NCBI RefSeq assembly: GCF_001514495.1
Contig: NZ_BCNM01000001.1
Span: forward strand, 124,001 to 188,000
DNA: 64,000 nucleotides
DNA from: Paenibacillus pabuli NBRC 13638
GTDB lineage: Bacteria > Bacillota > Bacilli > Paenibacillales > Paenibacillaceae
Direction of reading: 5' to 3'
The position numbers and the translations under genes are program-made. The notes under the pieces were generated by a model, which was not told where the DNA came from, did no database searches, and was given only the letters and a program-made list of their open reading frames with translations. Shown here in pieces: positions 1 to 9,358 of this stretch; position 1 is the first letter of the stretch, and each line of letters opens with the position of its first letter.

Positions 1-288
1 TTTGAGCATGGAAGGAACGTTATACCACCATATCGGGAAAACAAATACAATGGCATCAGCTGCGAGCACGCGATCCAGTTCTTTGCGAATTACAGGGGCA
101 TGCTGCTTGTCGGGGTTTTGCCAATCTCGCTCATCTTCCACGCTATATAATGGATCAAATCCATCACGATACAGATCAAGGATATCGATTTCGTGGTGAT
201 TCTCTTTCATCCCTTCTATAAAACGATTCATCACGGCAAATGTAAGGGAATCCTGTCTTGGGTGAGTAACGACCAGTTTGACTTTCAT
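1..288 (-). CDS. NAD(P)H dehydrogenase (quinone), flavodoxin fold, 3' end outside window
   Basis: Only the first 96 codons are present because the gene runs off the left edge. The visible protein starts MKVKLVVTHPRQDSLT and contains VFVFPIWWYNVPSMLK, the FMN-binding and WWY signatures of the MdaB/YwrO/NQO flavodoxin-like quinone reductases. These enzymes reduce quinones with two electrons from NAD(P)H in the cytoplasm and protect against quinone stress. The gene is divergent from the HxlR-type regulator at 465, the usual arrangement for a repressor and its target oxidoreductase; the regulatory link here is inference. Confidence 0.85.
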   Translation of the reverse strand, partial: MKVKLVVTHPRQDSLTFAVMNRFIEGMKENHHEIDILDLYRDGFDPLYSVEDERDWQNPDKQHAPVIRKELDRVLAADAIVFVFPIWWYNVPSMLK

Positions 289-464
289 GTATGAGTAACC
301 ATCCTTTTTCCTTCATTTTTTTGGTTTAACGTTCTGACCAATGTTATTATAAGTTTCATGACATCTTATTGAGAAGTACGCACCTTCGAGTGCTGTAGAT
401 ACCTTGAAGTTCTTCGGTTACTTTTAATAATGGATATATATATGTGATTTAAGGGGGATTACCA

Positions 465-854
465 GTGGAAGAGGAAATGAAAAAATATGAGAGCGGTGTG
501 CAGGCGATGCTGGAACTCGTCGGTGGAAAATGGAGAATTCTTATTCTGCATCAGCTGATATCAGGTAAAAAACGAACAAGTGAACTTCGCAGAGCCATTC
601 CTGGCATTACGCAGAAGGTCCTTACCCAGCAGCTTCGTGATCTTGAGAAGAATGAAATCATCCATCGGATTATTCATCCCCAGATTCCGCCCAAGGTAGA
701 ATATGAGCTGACCGATTATGGCTTGACATTACAGGAGATCATCGACAGGATCTGTCTGTGGGGAGAGAATCATCTGGACAGAGTATATGGAGATAAAAGC
801 AAAGTGCTGGAAGATCATTTTAGCGACTATATTCCGCTTTCAACTTCAACCTGA
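465..854 (+). CDS. HxlR family winged-helix transcriptional regulator
   Basis: A 129-residue protein with the compact HxlR (PF01638) winged helix: LVGGKWRILIL, then TSELRRAIPGITQKVLTQQLRDLE as recognition region (residues about 40-65), then the wing with YELTDYG. The start is GTG, with AAGGGGG 8 bases upstream. The N-terminal cysteine used by redox sensors such as YodB is absent (the region reads YESGVQAML); the only cysteine is near the C terminus (RICLWGE). It probably represses the divergent quinone reductase and itself; the signal is not deducible from the sequence. Confidence 0.88.
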   Translation: MEEEMKKYESGVQAMLELVGGKWRILILHQLISGKKRTSELRRAIPGITQKVLTQQLRDLEKNEIIHRIIHPQIPPKVEYELTDYGLTLQEIIDRICLWGENHLDRVYGDKSKVLEDHFSDYIPLSTST

Positions 855-877
855 ACTGACCGCCAAACTTCAAATAA

Positions 878-930
878 AACAAAAAACCTTCCTGCATTGA
901 AGAGGAGGTTTTTTGTTGTTTTTTTTCCTT
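878..930 (+). terminator. Rho-independent terminator of the HxlR gene
   Basis: Hairpin AAAAAACCTTCCT / AGGAGGTTTTTT with one bulged T, followed by a T-rich run, 25 bases after the stop codon. Confidence 0.8.
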
Positions 931-995
931 TATCAGCGAAACTGATAAATGTCATAAAATCATTGAAATTGACCCTCAACACCCCGTGTGGTAGG

Positions 996-1039
996 TTCTA
1001 ATTAGTAGAAATTAATATGATCATTTTAGTAGGAATTAA
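996..1039 (+). promoter_or_regulatory. Candidate operator upstream of cysJ
   Basis: TTCTA-N5-TAGAA (996-1010) is a perfect dyad of the T-N11-A form used by LysR-type regulators. It overlaps a direct repeat: AGTAGAAATTAA (1004-1015) and AGTAGGAATTAA (1028-1039), 24 bases apart. In B. subtilis cysJI is controlled by the LysR-type CysL, so a CysL-like site is a reasonable guess, but the regulator is not in the window. Confidence 0.4.
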
Positions 1040-1068
1040 AATTGACGCAATGCGCGAGGTGGCAAATG

Positions 1069-2910
1069 GTGGAACTTCAAGTGACAAACAGCCCTTTTAA
1101 TCAGGAACAGATTGAGCTGCTCAATCGCCTTATTCCTACATTGAACGATGGACAGAAAACTTGGCTTAGCGGATATCTGACAGCCATTCAAGGATTTGCG
1201 GCTGTAGCTGCACCTGCTGGTGTGGAACAACAGCCTGCATCTTCAGCAGGTATTACTCCTGAAATCGCACCTGCTGCGGTATCTAAGGAAGTAACAGTAC
1301 TTTTTGGTTCACAAACTGGGAACTCCAGTGGACTGTCCAAGAAACTGGCGAAAAAGCTGGAAGAGCAGGGACTTCAGGTGACCCTGTCAGCAATGGGAGA
1401 TTTCAAACCGAACGGACTGAAAAAAGTAGAGAATCTTCTCATTATTGTCAGCACACATGGAGAAGGCGAACCGCCGGATAATGCCATTCCGCTGCATGAA
1501 TTCCTGCATAGCAAACGGGCTCCGAAGCTCGATGGACTGCGTTACTCCGTATTGGCTCTGGGCGATACTTCATATGAGTTCTTCTGCCAGACAGGAAAGG
1601 ACTTTGATAATCGGTTGCAGGAGCTTGGCGGAACAGCGCTTGTACCCCGTGTGGACTGTGATGTTGACTTTGATGAAGCGGCGGCCGAGTGGATGAATGA
1701 TGTGCTCGCTTCACTCAGCAGTACACCGGCATCTGCGGGAACGGTAACCAGTGAAGCCGTTGGGGCTGCAGGCAGTGGCGTTGAATCCGAGTTCAACCGG
1801 ACGAATCCGTTCAGGGCGGAAGTGCTCGAAAATCTGAACTTGAACGGCAGAGGATCAGACCGAGAGACGCGTCATATAGAATTATCTCTGGAGGGTTCCA
1901 ATCTGGATTATGAACCGGGCGACAGCCTGGGTGTATTCCCTGAGAACCATCCACGACTTGTAGATGAGCTGATTACAGCCATGGAATGGAATGCGGATGA
2001 GCGCGTTACGGTTAACAAAAGCGGGGATCAGGTATCTGTGCGTGAAGCACTGCTGCGTTATTTCGAAATTACCGCTGTTACGAAACCGGTTGTTGAACAG
2101 CTTGCAAAGCTGAGTCCAGGTAGCGGACTGCCTGCTCTGCTCGCAGATGATTCGGAATTCCGCAAGGTCATGAACAGCTGTGATCTACTGGATCTGGTAC
2201 AGGATTATGGGCTCAAAGGTATTTCGGCTGCATCATTCATAGCTGTGCTTCGCAAAATTCCGGCACGTCTATATTCGATTGCAAGCAGTTCGAAGTCTTT
2301 CCCGGATGAAGTTCATCTTACGGTTCGTACCGTACGTTATGAAACTCGCGGCAGAGAGCGCTACGGGGTATGTTCTGTTCATCTGGCTGAACGAACTGAA
2401 ATCGGCGATACATTGCCTGTTTTTATTCAGCAAAATCCAAACTTCAAATTACCGGAGAACCCGGACGCTCCAATCATCATGGTCGGACCAGGTACAGGCG
2501 TAGCTCCGTTCAGATCCTTCCTTGGTGAGCGTGAAGAGACGGGCGCAGAAGGCAAGACGTGGCTGTTCTACGGTGATCAGCATTTCTCCACGGATTTCCT
2601 CTACCAGACTGAATGGCAGCGTTGGCTCAAAGACGGTGTTCTAACGAAGATGGATGTCGCTTTTTCCCGTGATACGGAAGAGAAGGTATATGTGCAGCAT
2701 CGGATGCTGGAACACAGCAAAGAGCTGTATCAGTGGATTCAGGAAGGTGCAGCTATATATATCTGTGGTGACGAAAAACGAATGGCACATGATGTTCATG
2801 CGGCACTCGCAACTATTCTTGAACAAGAGGGTGGCTTGACACCTGAACAGGCAGCGGAATATCTGACACGGTTGCAACAGGAAAAACGGTATCAGCGGGA
2901 TGTGTACTAA
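1069..2910 (+). CDS. cysJ: Sulfite reductase [NADPH] flavoprotein, alpha component
   Basis: CysJ carries electrons from NADPH through FAD and FMN to the CysI haemoprotein, which reduces sulfite to sulfide for cysteine synthesis. Domains in order: flavodoxin/FMN ([14 protein letters not shown] near residue 75, [12 protein letters not shown] near 120), FAD-binding ([21 protein letters not shown]), NADPH-binding ([14 protein letters not shown]), and the family C terminus KRYQRDVY. The GTG start at 1069 has GAGGTGG 6 bases upstream and gives [10 protein letters not shown], matching the B. subtilis N terminus MQLQVMNSPF; ATG 1066 and TTG 1042 are in frame but fit less well. cysI follows after 53 bases, so the two form an operon. 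Confidence 0.96.
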   Translation: MELQVTNSPFNQEQIELLNRLIPTLNDGQKTWLSGYLTAIQGFAAVAAPAGVEQQPASSAGITPEIAPAAVSKEVTVLFGSQTGNSSGLSKKLAKKLEEQGLQVTLSAMGDFKPNGLKKVENLLIIVSTHGEGEPPDNAIPLHEFLHSKRAPKLDGLRYSVLALGDTSYEFFCQTGKDFDNRLQELGGTALVPRVDCDVDFDEAAAEWMNDVLASLSSTPASAGTVTSEAVGAAGSGVESEFNRTNPFRAEVLENLNLNGRGSDRETRHIELSLEGSNLDYEPGDSLGVFPENHPRLVDELITAMEWNADERVTVNKSGDQVSVREALLRYFEITAVTKPVVEQLAKLSPGSGLPALLADDSEFRKVMNSCDLLDLVQDYGLKGISAASFIAVLRKIPARLYSIASSSKSFPDEVHLTVRTVRYETRGRERYGVCSVHLAERTEIGDTLPVFIQQNPNFKLPENPDAPIIMVGPGTGVAPFRSFLGEREETGAEGKTWLFYGDQHFSTDFLYQTEWQRWLKDGVLTKMDVAFSRDTEEKVYVQHRMLEHSKELYQWIQEGAAIYICGDEKRMAHDVHAALATILEQEGGLTPEQAAEYLTRLQQEKRYQRDVY

Positions 2911-2963
2911 TTCCAGAGCATATGTCGGATAAGCATCCCGTGGATACGAGAGGAGAAAGCAGC

Positions 2964-4685
2964 ATGGCTTATAATAACTTACTTAACCCGCAGCGTACGA
3001 ACAGCGATGTGGAAGACATAAAGATCAAAAGTAACTACTTGCGCGGAAGTCTGACTGAAACGCTGGCAGACCGGATTAGCGGTGCCATTCCGGAGGACGA
3101 TAACCGATTGATGAAACATCACGGTAGTTACATGCAAGATGACCGTGACCTGCGCAATGAGCGGAATAAATCCAAGCTGGAGCCCGCCTACCAATTCATG
3201 TTGCGTGTGCGTGCTTCAGGTGGGATTGTTACACCCGAACAGTGGCTGATGATGGATCGTGTTGCGCATAAATATGCGAATGAAACCATTCGTCTGACGA
3301 CACGCCAATCATTTCAGCTGCATGGTGTGCTCAAATGGAACCTCAAAAATACGATTCGTGAAGTGAACGATTCGTTACTCAGCACCCTTGCTGCATGTGG
3401 CGATGTGAACCGAAACGTGATGTGCAACCCGAATCCGCATCAATCGGATATTCATGCCGAAGTATATGAATGGGCATGCCAGGTGAGCAATCATCTGGAC
3501 CCACGTACCCGCGCTTATCACGAACTGTGGCTGGATGGGGAGAAAGTGATCGATTCACAGGACAATGATGAAGAAGTGGAACCGATCTATGGCAAAGTGT
3601 ATTTGCCACGAAAGTTCAAGATCGGGATCGCCGTACCACCATCCAATGATGTAGATGTATTTTCACAGGATCTCGGTTTTATCGCTATTGTAGAGAACGG
3701 CAAGCTTCAAGGTTTTAACGTTTCTGTCGGCGGTGGGATGGGGATGTCTCATGGTGATCCGAAGACGTATCCTCAGGTGTCCAAAGTCATTGGTTTCTGT
3801 ACACCAGAGCAAATGATTGATGTCGCGGAGAAAACGGTTATGATTCAGCGAGATTATGGAGATCGTGCAGTGCGTAAACATGCCCGTTTTAAATATACAA
3901 TCGATGACCACGGCCTCGCTTGGTTCGTGGACGAACTGACCAGTCGCCTCGGCTGGAAGCTGGATGCGGCGCGTGAGTTCCATTTTGACCATAATGGAGA
4001 TCGTTATGGCTGGGTGAAAGGAAGCAACGGCAGATGGCACTACACATTGTTCATTCAAAATGGACGGGTGAAGGATGTGGACGGTTATCCGCTCATGACA
4101 GGTCTGCGTGAAATTGCCAAGGTTCATACTGGAGATTTCCGCCTGACAGCCAACCAAAACCTGATTATAGGTAATGTTAGCAGCCAGAAGAAGAAAAAGA
4201 TTGAGGCGCTGATTGAGCAATACAATCTGACGGATGGTGCTCATTACTCGGCACTCCGGAGAAGTTCCATGGCTTGTGTTGCGCTTCCGACCTGCGGTCT
4301 TGCAATGGCGGAGTCCGAACGATACCTGCCTTCTCTGATCGACAAGCTTGAGCCTGTACTGGATGAAGCGGGACTGAGAGACGAGGAAATTGTTATTCGT
4401 ATGACAGGCTGCCCGAACGGCTGCGCAAGACCGATGCTGGCTGAGATTTCGTTTATCGGCAAAGCTCCGGGGAAATACAATATGTATCTCGGCGGAAGTT
4501 TTACCGGACATCGCTTGAACAAATTGTACAAAGAAAATATTGGCGAAACCGAAATTCTGGATACATTGACTCCAATGGTGAATCAATATGCCAGAGAGCG
4601 CAATGAGGGTGAACATTTTGGAGATTTCGTTATTCGTGCCGGTTATGTGCCTGAAGTGCTGGACGGTCAGCAGTTTCATGTCTGA
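2964..4685 (+). CDS. cysI: Sulfite reductase [NADPH] haemoprotein, beta component
   Basis: CysI holds the coupled sirohaem and [4Fe-4S] centre and performs the six-electron reduction of sulfite to sulfide. The cluster ligands are visible as C-x5-C ([10 protein letters not shown]) and C-x3-C (GCPNGCARP), and the sulfite-binding half-domains include [11 protein letters not shown] and LTANQNL. The ATG at 2964 has GAGAGGAGA 7 bases upstream and gives 573 residues, close to the 571 of B. subtilis CysI; the in-frame ATG at 2922 would add 14 unlikely residues. It is the second gene of the cysJI operon. Confidence 0.96.
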   Translation: MAYNNLLNPQRTNSDVEDIKIKSNYLRGSLTETLADRISGAIPEDDNRLMKHHGSYMQDDRDLRNERNKSKLEPAYQFMLRVRASGGIVTPEQWLMMDRVAHKYANETIRLTTRQSFQLHGVLKWNLKNTIREVNDSLLSTLAACGDVNRNVMCNPNPHQSDIHAEVYEWACQVSNHLDPRTRAYHELWLDGEKVIDSQDNDEEVEPIYGKVYLPRKFKIGIAVPPSNDVDVFSQDLGFIAIVENGKLQGFNVSVGGGMGMSHGDPKTYPQVSKVIGFCTPEQMIDVAEKTVMIQRDYGDRAVRKHARFKYTIDDHGLAWFVDELTSRLGWKLDAAREFHFDHNGDRYGWVKGSNGRWHYTLFIQNGRVKDVDGYPLMTGLREIAKVHTGDFRLTANQNLIIGNVSSQKKKKIEALIEQYNLTDGAHYSALRRSSMACVALPTCGLAMAESERYLPSLIDKLEPVLDEAGLRDEEIVIRMTGCPNGCARPMLAEISFIGKAPGKYNMYLGGSFTGHRLNKLYKENIGETEILDTLTPMVNQYARERNEGEHFGDFVIRAGYVPEVLDGQQFHV

Positions 4686-4700
4686 TTAGTTGAATTTGTG

Positions 4701-4732
4701 AAAAGAAGCATTCCTTAGGGAGGTGCTTCTTT
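4701..4732 (+). terminator. Terminator of cysJI
   Basis: Stem AAAGAAGCA / TGCTTCTTT around a TTCCTTAGGGAGG loop, directly after cysI. The T tract is short. Confidence 0.7.
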
Positions 4733-4808
4733 GGCATTTATGGAGCTAAACTTAAAATTCTGAACGCTATATCTACTTGCCTTCTACCATTTTTTCGTGA
4801 GTCTAAAC

Positions 4809-4837
4809 TTGTTGAAGTACGCCCAACAAGATATAAT
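4809..4837 (+). promoter_or_regulatory. Sigma-A promoter of yeeN with an embedded inverted repeat
   Basis: TTGTTG (4809-4814), 17-base spacer, TATAAT (4832-4837). A perfect 7-bp inverted repeat CTTGTTG / CAACAAG (4808-4814 and 4824-4830) spans the -35 box and the spacer, where a repressor would block polymerase. Confidence 0.75.
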
Positions 4838-4883
4838 GACAAAGTAGAAAGCAGATTATATGTTGAAAGTGAGCGGAAACGAT

Positions 4884-5600
4884 ATGGGTCGTAAGTGGAA
4901 TAATATTAAAGAAAAAAAAGCTTCAAAAGATGCAAATACAAGCCGGGTCTATGCCAAATTCGGCGTTGAGATTTATGTAGCTGCGAAGAAGGGCGAACCG
5001 GACCCGGAAGCGAACCGCGCACTGAAAGTCGTGCTGGAACGTGCCAAAACGTATAACGTACCGAAAGCGATTATCGATCGTGCCATGGAAAAAGCAAAAG
5101 GCAGCGGGGACGAGAACTATGAAGAACTGCGTTATGAAGGTTTCGGGCCCAATGGTGCCATGGTGATCGTGGATGCCCTCACCAACAACGTGAACCGTAC
5201 CGCACCGGAAGTGCGCTCCGCATTCAACAAAAACGCGGGTAACATGGGTGTGAGTGGTTCTGTTGCTTATATGTTTGATCCGACAGCGGTAATCGGGGTA
5301 GAAGGCAAAACGTCTGAAGAAGTACTTGAAATCCTGCTTGAAGCAGATGTGGATGTACGTGACATCGTGGACGAAGATGAATCCGTTATTGTATACGCCG
5401 AACCAGACCAATTCCATGCGGTGCAGGAAGCATTCAAAGCTGCCGGCGTTACTGAGTTCACCGTAGCCGAGCTGACCATGCTTGCGCAAAACCATATTGA
5501 ACTACCTGAGGATGCACAAGCTCAGTTCGAGAAATTGATTGATGCGCTTGAGGACCTGGAAGATGTTCAGCAGGTTTATCATAACGTAGAGTTCGTTTAA
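4884..5600 (+). CDS. yeeN: YebC/PmpR family protein (YeeN)
   Basis: A YebC family protein very close to B. subtilis YeeN. The family was annotated as DNA-binding regulators, and recent work links YebC proteins to ribosome function at difficult proline stretches, so the 'regulator' label is uncertain. Family landmarks: [20 protein letters not shown] at the N terminus, [23 protein letters not shown] in the middle, and the C-terminal acidic [14 protein letters not shown]. The ATG at 4884 gives MGRKWNNI, as in YeeN; ATG 4860 is in frame but lacks a ribosome binding site and lies only about 16 bases from the predicted transcript start. Confidence 0.93.
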   Translation: MGRKWNNIKEKKASKDANTSRVYAKFGVEIYVAAKKGEPDPEANRALKVVLERAKTYNVPKAIIDRAMEKAKGSGDENYEELRYEGFGPNGAMVIVDALTNNVNRTAPEVRSAFNKNAGNMGVSGSVAYMFDPTAVIGVEGKTSEEVLEILLEADVDVRDIVDEDESVIVYAEPDQFHAVQEAFKAAGVTEFTVAELTMLAQNHIELPEDAQAQFEKLIDALEDLEDVQQVYHNVEFV

Positions 5601-5635
5601 GCGAATTGAACGATACGTGTATCGTATCGTTTGCC

Positions 5636-5681
5636 AAAAAGAGTGTCTGGCCAATCAACGGATTGGGCTGACACTCTTTTT
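5636..5681. terminator. Bidirectional terminator between yeeN and the DMT operon
   Basis: AAAAAGAGTGTC pairs with GACACTCTTTTT; an inner CCAATC / GATTGG stem extends it. It lies between convergent genes and has A and T runs on both sides. Confidence 0.85.
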
Positions 5682-5692
5682 GTATTGTTCTT

Positions 5693-6181
5693 TTATGAGT
5701 CGGATTGCAATGTGCCAGAAGATTTTTTCGATTTGGCTGACTTGCTGCCGCCGAACTTGAATAGGATGATACCGCCAACGATTACGAGAACACCTATCAG
5801 CTGGTTCCACGAGAATGGAATTTGCTCCAGTCCGAGCCACCCCATGGAATCAAAGAGCAGGGCGAAACTTAGCTGGGAGGTGAGTACAATGGAGATGGCA
5901 AAGGTGGGACCGAGCAGCTTCATGCCCTGAACGAGACAGAAGACCACTCCAACCCCAATCGCTCCGCTCAGCCAGTACCAGGGCTGCATGTGCTGGAAGC
6001 TGAACGTATTTTGGCCCTCCACCAGTAGAGAAATCAGAAACGATGCAATAAACCCGGTGAAAAGCACCATCGTTGTTGTGGACCACGATCCGGTACGTTC
6101 ATTTACCTTACTATTAAAGATGGTCTGCAGACTGACCAGAGAACCTGCCAGTAACGCAACCAAAATACCTGTAATGATCAT
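5693..6181 (-). CDS. DMT family transporter of the YdcZ type (DUF606)
   Basis: A 162-residue membrane protein with about five hydrophobic helices, starting MIITGILVALLAGSLVSLQ, with the YdcZ-family (PF04657) pattern of a helix pair around GPTFAISIVLTSQLSFALLFD. The tail is basic and serine-rich. YdcZ proteins are half-size members of the drug/metabolite transporter superfamily and often occur as pairs that may form heterodimers; the substrate is unknown. It is the third gene of a minus-strand operon behind a paralogue and a Crp/Fnr regulator. Confidence 0.85.
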   Translation of the reverse strand: MIITGILVALLAGSLVSLQTIFNSKVNERTGSWSTTTMVLFTGFIASFLISLLVEGQNTFSFQHMQPWYWLSGAIGVGVVFCLVQGMKLLGPTFAISIVLTSQLSFALLFDSMGWLGLEQIPFSWNQLIGVLVIVGGIILFKFGGSKSAKSKKSSGTLQSDS

Positions 6182-6196
6182 AGGATGTAGCTCTCC

Positions 6197-6895
6197 TTAT
6201 TCATAGATGTTGTGACCCGCAACTTCGGCCAGACCAGCCCGATCTTTGACCATAATAAATCCCTGATCACGCATAATTAATCCATCAGCACACAGCTTCT
6301 GAATCACGCGATTCAAGTGCCGGTAGCTCGTACCGATCAGATTAGCGATATCTGTCAAATTAAAGGCGTCCAATTCTTCGTGGATAACAGTCCCCGCTTC
6401 TTCGGTAGAGATGGAGAGCAAATAGCTGGCCAATCGAACCTCGACCGGATACATCAGGTTAAAGTTGGAGAAGTTCGAATCAATATAAAACTTGTGGGAT
6501 ATGATTTTGAGCAAAAATTTCAACAAAGGCGCATACTCGCTGGCATGTTCAGCCAGCCATTGATAATGAATGCGCAGCATCACCACAGATGAGACCGCCT
6601 GTACGGTGTTGACGATGCTGCTCTCCCGAACGTACTCGACATCACCAACCACTTCCAGCGGTGTTTTGAAGCAAAGAACGAGTGTTTTATCCTGTGGTGA
6701 GGTCGTGAAAATTTTGATTTTCCCCTCGACCAGCACGTATAGATATTCGGATATTTCGCCTTCACGGCAGATCAATTCACATTTCTCGAAGTGGCATAAT
6801 GTCATATGTGGACGCAGGGGCTCGTGAAATACCGATTCGAGTTGATACTTCTTCAAATAGTGCAATAATTGATGTTCGTTCTGGACTTCTTCCAT
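6197..6895 (-). CDS. Crp/Fnr family transcriptional regulator, YeiL-like
   Basis: N-terminal cyclic-nucleotide-binding-type beta roll (CELICREGEISEYLYVLVEGKIKIF, residues about 40-70), a long dimer helix, and a C-terminal helix-turn-helix (LTDIANLIGTSYRHLNRVIQKL, near residues 180-202). No Fnr-like cysteine cluster is seen. ATG 6895 has AGGGGTG 9 bases upstream; the in-frame GTG at 6907 overlaps that site and is unlikely. It sits between two DUF606 transporters, 22 bp downstream of the first gene's stop codon and 15 bp upstream of the second. It probably activates the operon through the dyad at 7426-7439 (inference). Confidence 0.88.
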   Translation of the reverse strand: MEEVQNEHQLLHYLKKYQLESVFHEPLRPHMTLCHFEKCELICREGEISEYLYVLVEGKIKIFTTSPQDKTLVLCFKTPLEVVGDVEYVRESSIVNTVQAVSSVVMLRIHYQWLAEHASEYAPLLKFLLKIISHKFYIDSNFSNFNLMYPVEVRLASYLLSISTEEAGTVIHEELDAFNLTDIANLIGTSYRHLNRVIQKLCADGLIMRDQGFIMVKDRAGLAEVAGHNIYE

Positions 6896-6929
6896 AATGT
6901 ATTTCACCCCTGACTTTTATACTGGCCTG

Positions 6930-7355
6930 TTACAGCTTCATTATAATGACGCCGGTAACCATCAATGCGATACCCAGAAATTGTGGCAGTTTCATCTTTT
7001 GCTTCACAACGCCGAACCATCCGTTACTGTCAACCAGAAAGGTCAGAAACAGCTGAGCAATCAGCAGAGCTGAGATCGTAAAGGTTACCCCGATTTGCTG
7101 GATGGCCGTGACTTCGCTGAAAATGATGACTGCTCCAAATGCACCTCCCGCCAGGTACATGGGCTTCACTTGCTTTAATCCTTGCAGATTGATGTCACGT
7201 ACAAACACCAGGATCAAAGCCGCCAGGATGAACCCGGTGAGCTGTGTAATCGTTGCGGCTTGCCAGGTGCCCATGTCCGTACTGATGCGAGTATTGGCAA
7301 CCCCTTGCAGGGTAATGCATGCACCGCCTAATAGTGCAAAAATAATTCCTCTCAT
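6930..7355 (-). CDS. DMT family transporter of the YdcZ type (DUF606), first gene of operon
   Basis: A 141-residue protein starting MRGIIFALLGGACITLQG, with the same five-helix layout as the gene at 5693 and the related stretch GVTFTISALLIAQLFLTFLVDSNGWFG. The two DUF606 proteins flank the regulator and most likely form a heteromeric half-plus-half transporter. The ribosome binding site is AAGGAGAG just upstream. Transcription likely starts near 7390. Confidence 0.85.
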   Translation of the reverse strand: MRGIIFALLGGACITLQGVANTRISTDMGTWQAATITQLTGFILAALILVFVRDINLQGLKQVKPMYLAGGAFGAVIIFSEVTAIQQIGVTFTISALLIAQLFLTFLVDSNGWFGVVKQKMKLPQFLGIALMVTGVIIMKL

Positions 7356-7396
7356 GGATGTACTCTCCTTGTCGCGTCATTACTTCTTCGATTTCT

Positions 7397-7439
7397 ATTA
7401 AATGATATATCCACTCAAAAAGCCAAGGACAAATGTCCT
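7397..7439 (-). promoter_or_regulatory. Promoter and Crp/Fnr-type operator of the DMT-regulator operon
   Basis: On the minus strand TTTAAT (7402-7397) is a 5/6 match to a -10 box, giving a start near 7390. The dyad AGGACA-N2-TGTCCT (7426-7439) is centred about 42 bases upstream of that start, the position of class II Crp/Fnr activators. The operator-regulator pairing is inferred from position and symmetry. Confidence 0.55.
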
Positions 7440-7559
7440 CAGCTTGGAATTCACCGCATTTAGAGTACAACATAGAAGCAAAGAAATCCAGATACAGTCC
7501 CTATAGTGCAAGCATAATCGGCTATGTTACGAGCCATAGGGGGGAGGACAGTTGACAAC

Positions 7560-8357
7560 TTAGAGTACTCTGTATACAGGTTGTTCTCCTACAAAGTGAA
7601 CAGGCAGGTCAGGAAAGTTCTTCGTCAATCTCTCTGCCAGCATCTGCATTCCGGAAGCCTCACTTTCCGCATGTCCCATCATAATAAGCGCCTTTTGTTT
7701 TCCTTGCTGCACAGCATCACGTATGTACTCCGGTGTTTCCCATTCGAATCCTTCACCTGCGATAATCAGATCCAGTTCTTCTTGATGAAGCAGAGGAATG
7801 GTCAAATTGCCGTTGCCTCGAAAACCAACAAACACTGCTGCTCGTCTGCATATCATCTTTGGATCACCAGCTACGCGTAGATATTCGATTCCAAGCGAAT
7901 GTTTAATATGTTCCGCAATAAGCTGAACTGTCATTCCTTCTGGGAAGGACAGAAGGTCAGCTTCCGGTTTACGCTGTACCACATAAGAGGACCACCCTAA
8001 TGCATGAACCAATCCTTCCGTAATGCCATCCGGTTGATAGCGGTGAATTGCATCATGACAGCGATAAATGGCGATGCCCGCTTCGTTGATCAGCCTATTT
8101 TTCGTTTCATAGACAGGGTCTTTGGCAAGCCAATCGGTGTGGCTATGATGATTGTAAAATGGAGGCTCATGGGCGATAATTAAGTTGGCACCACGCTGTA
8201 TGGCATGCTCAATCACATGTTGCGTAGGCATAAAAGTTACAAAGACGCCTGTGACAGTTTGGTTGGGAGAGCCCGTGATCAGTTGATCCACCGTGTTTTC
8301 AGGTAACTTAACTTCAGCAGTCAGGTGGTCTATAATGTGTTGAATGGTTATATTCAT
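7560..8357 (-). CDS. Nif3-like dinuclear metal centre protein
   Basis: A Nif3/YqfO family protein (DUF34, PF01784), about 265 residues. The metal-binding signatures are visible: NLIIAHEPPFY (histidine near residue 70 in the IAHEP motif), IYRCHDAIHR, and a late MMGHAESEASGM. The family forms hexamers with a two-metal site per subunit; its reaction is unsettled, with proposed GTP cyclohydrolase-like or metal-insertion roles. ATG 8357 (MNITIQHIID) has GGAGG 10 bases upstream, while the upstream in-frame ATG at 8399 would add an unusual 14-residue leader. It appears to be a single gene. Confidence 0.85.
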   Translation of the reverse strand: MNITIQHIIDHLTAEVKLPENTVDQLITGSPNQTVTGVFVTFMPTQHVIEHAIQRGANLIIAHEPPFYNHHSHTDWLAKDPVYETKNRLINEAGIAIYRCHDAIHRYQPDGITEGLVHALGWSSYVVQRKPEADLLSFPEGMTVQLIAEHIKHSLGIEYLRVAGDPKMICRRAAVFVGFRGNGNLTIPLLHQEELDLIIAGEGFEWETPEYIRDAVQQGKQKALIMMGHAESEASGMQMLAERLTKNFPDLPVHFVGEQPVYRVL

Positions 8358-8542
8358 GGGTATAATTCCTCCAATAACAGGATATGCCCAGTGTACCATG
8401 TTGATGGTCGAACAGCATTATGGATATGGTCTTTTCTGATCAGCAGATTCATATCGTTTTCTCATAAAAGAAAAAGTATACTTATATAGAGTCTTTATCT
8501 AGATGATATGGAGTATCCATGACTTAGAAGGGCGATGATTAC

Positions 8543-9139
8543 ATGACAGCCAGTACCATTATGGAACGTCTGAAGAGTGAGACAGCTCATTATCACAGAC
8601 AAGTGGAACAGAATGATTATGCCAAGGCTATTATGAATCAAACCATTAGCTTGGGAGCGTATAAGAAATATCTGGAGAAATTTTACGGGTTCCTGAAACC
8701 GTTGGAAGATCAGGCGGTACAGCTGCCATTCTGGGAGAGCATTGGACTGGATATCGGAATTAGAGGTAAAGCAATTTTACTTGAAAATGATTTGCGGAAT
8801 CTTGGCGCCAGTGGAGAGGAAATCAGCCAGGTTCCTTTATGCAAAGATCTTCCGGATATCTCGACACCAGCTAGGTTGTTCGGTTATTTGTACGTCATTG
8901 AAGGATCTACGAACGGAGGTCAGATCATGACCAAACGTTTGTCACAGTTCCTGCCGATTGAAGCGAACCGGGGTCTGGAGTATTTTAATGCCTATGGCGC
9001 GGAAACCAGAGCAAGATGGGCCGAGTTCACGGAACTACTGCGTCAATCCATCACAGCTGAAGAAGATCACGACATTATGGTGCATTCGGCTTCCGAAACA
9101 TTCCGCTTGCTTGATCAATGGATTAATACAGATTCATAA
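8543..9139 (+). CDS. Biliverdin-producing heme oxygenase
   Basis: A 198-residue BphO/HmuO-type heme oxygenase. Its N-terminal helix ETAHYHRQVE carries the candidate proximal histidine, and the distal-helix signature YLYVIEGSTNGGQIM matches the family's GSxxGG kink over the haem. The enzyme opens haem to biliverdin, iron and carbon monoxide. No haem transporter or bacteriophytochrome gene is adjacent, so a role in iron recovery or in chromophore supply cannot be decided here. GAAGGGCG precedes the ATG by about 9 bases. Confidence 0.9.
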   Translation: MTASTIMERLKSETAHYHRQVEQNDYAKAIMNQTISLGAYKKYLEKFYGFLKPLEDQAVQLPFWESIGLDIGIRGKAILLENDLRNLGASGEEISQVPLCKDLPDISTPARLFGYLYVIEGSTNGGQIMTKRLSQFLPIEANRGLEYFNAYGAETRARWAEFTELLRQSITAEEDHDIMVHSASETFRLLDQWINTDS

Positions 9140-9189
9140 AACGAAAATCCGAAAGTTCTATTGAAGTGATATAGGATATAGTAAAACCG

Positions 9190-9248
9190 TATAGAGGAGA
9201 GTGGTTTAAACTGGATATCAGTTTGAATCGCATCTCTTTTTTTGTTGT
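9190..9248 (+). terminator. Terminator of the heme oxygenase gene
   Basis: AAACTG / CAGTTT hairpin extended outward by GU-containing pairs to AGAG / CTCT, then a run of seven T residues. Confidence 0.7.
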
Positions 9249-9291
9249 TAAAGGGAAAGTCCTATTTTCGCCACCGCAGACATAAGACAAG

Positions 9292-9300
9292 TGTTATAAT
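9292..9300 (+). promoter_or_regulatory. Extended -10 promoter of the TerB/ATPase/helicase operon
   Basis: TGT-TATAAT is a TGn extended -10 (TATAAT at 9295-9300); no good -35 box lies 16-18 bases upstream. The predicted start is near 9307, about 50 bases before the first start codon. Confidence 0.55.
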
Positions 9301-9358
9301 GAGGCATATGGATACACCTGTTCGTATTCTCTAGTGAAGGATGGTGTAATAGAGTTCG

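Noticed and set aside
3663..4679. 338-codon minus-strand open frame opposite cysI
   Set aside because: It lies wholly within the well-supported cysI gene, lacks a ribosome binding site and has no recognisable domain.
4923..5495. 190-codon minus-strand frame opposite yeeN
   Set aside because: It mirrors a conserved gene and has an F/H/C-rich composition typical of antisense frames.
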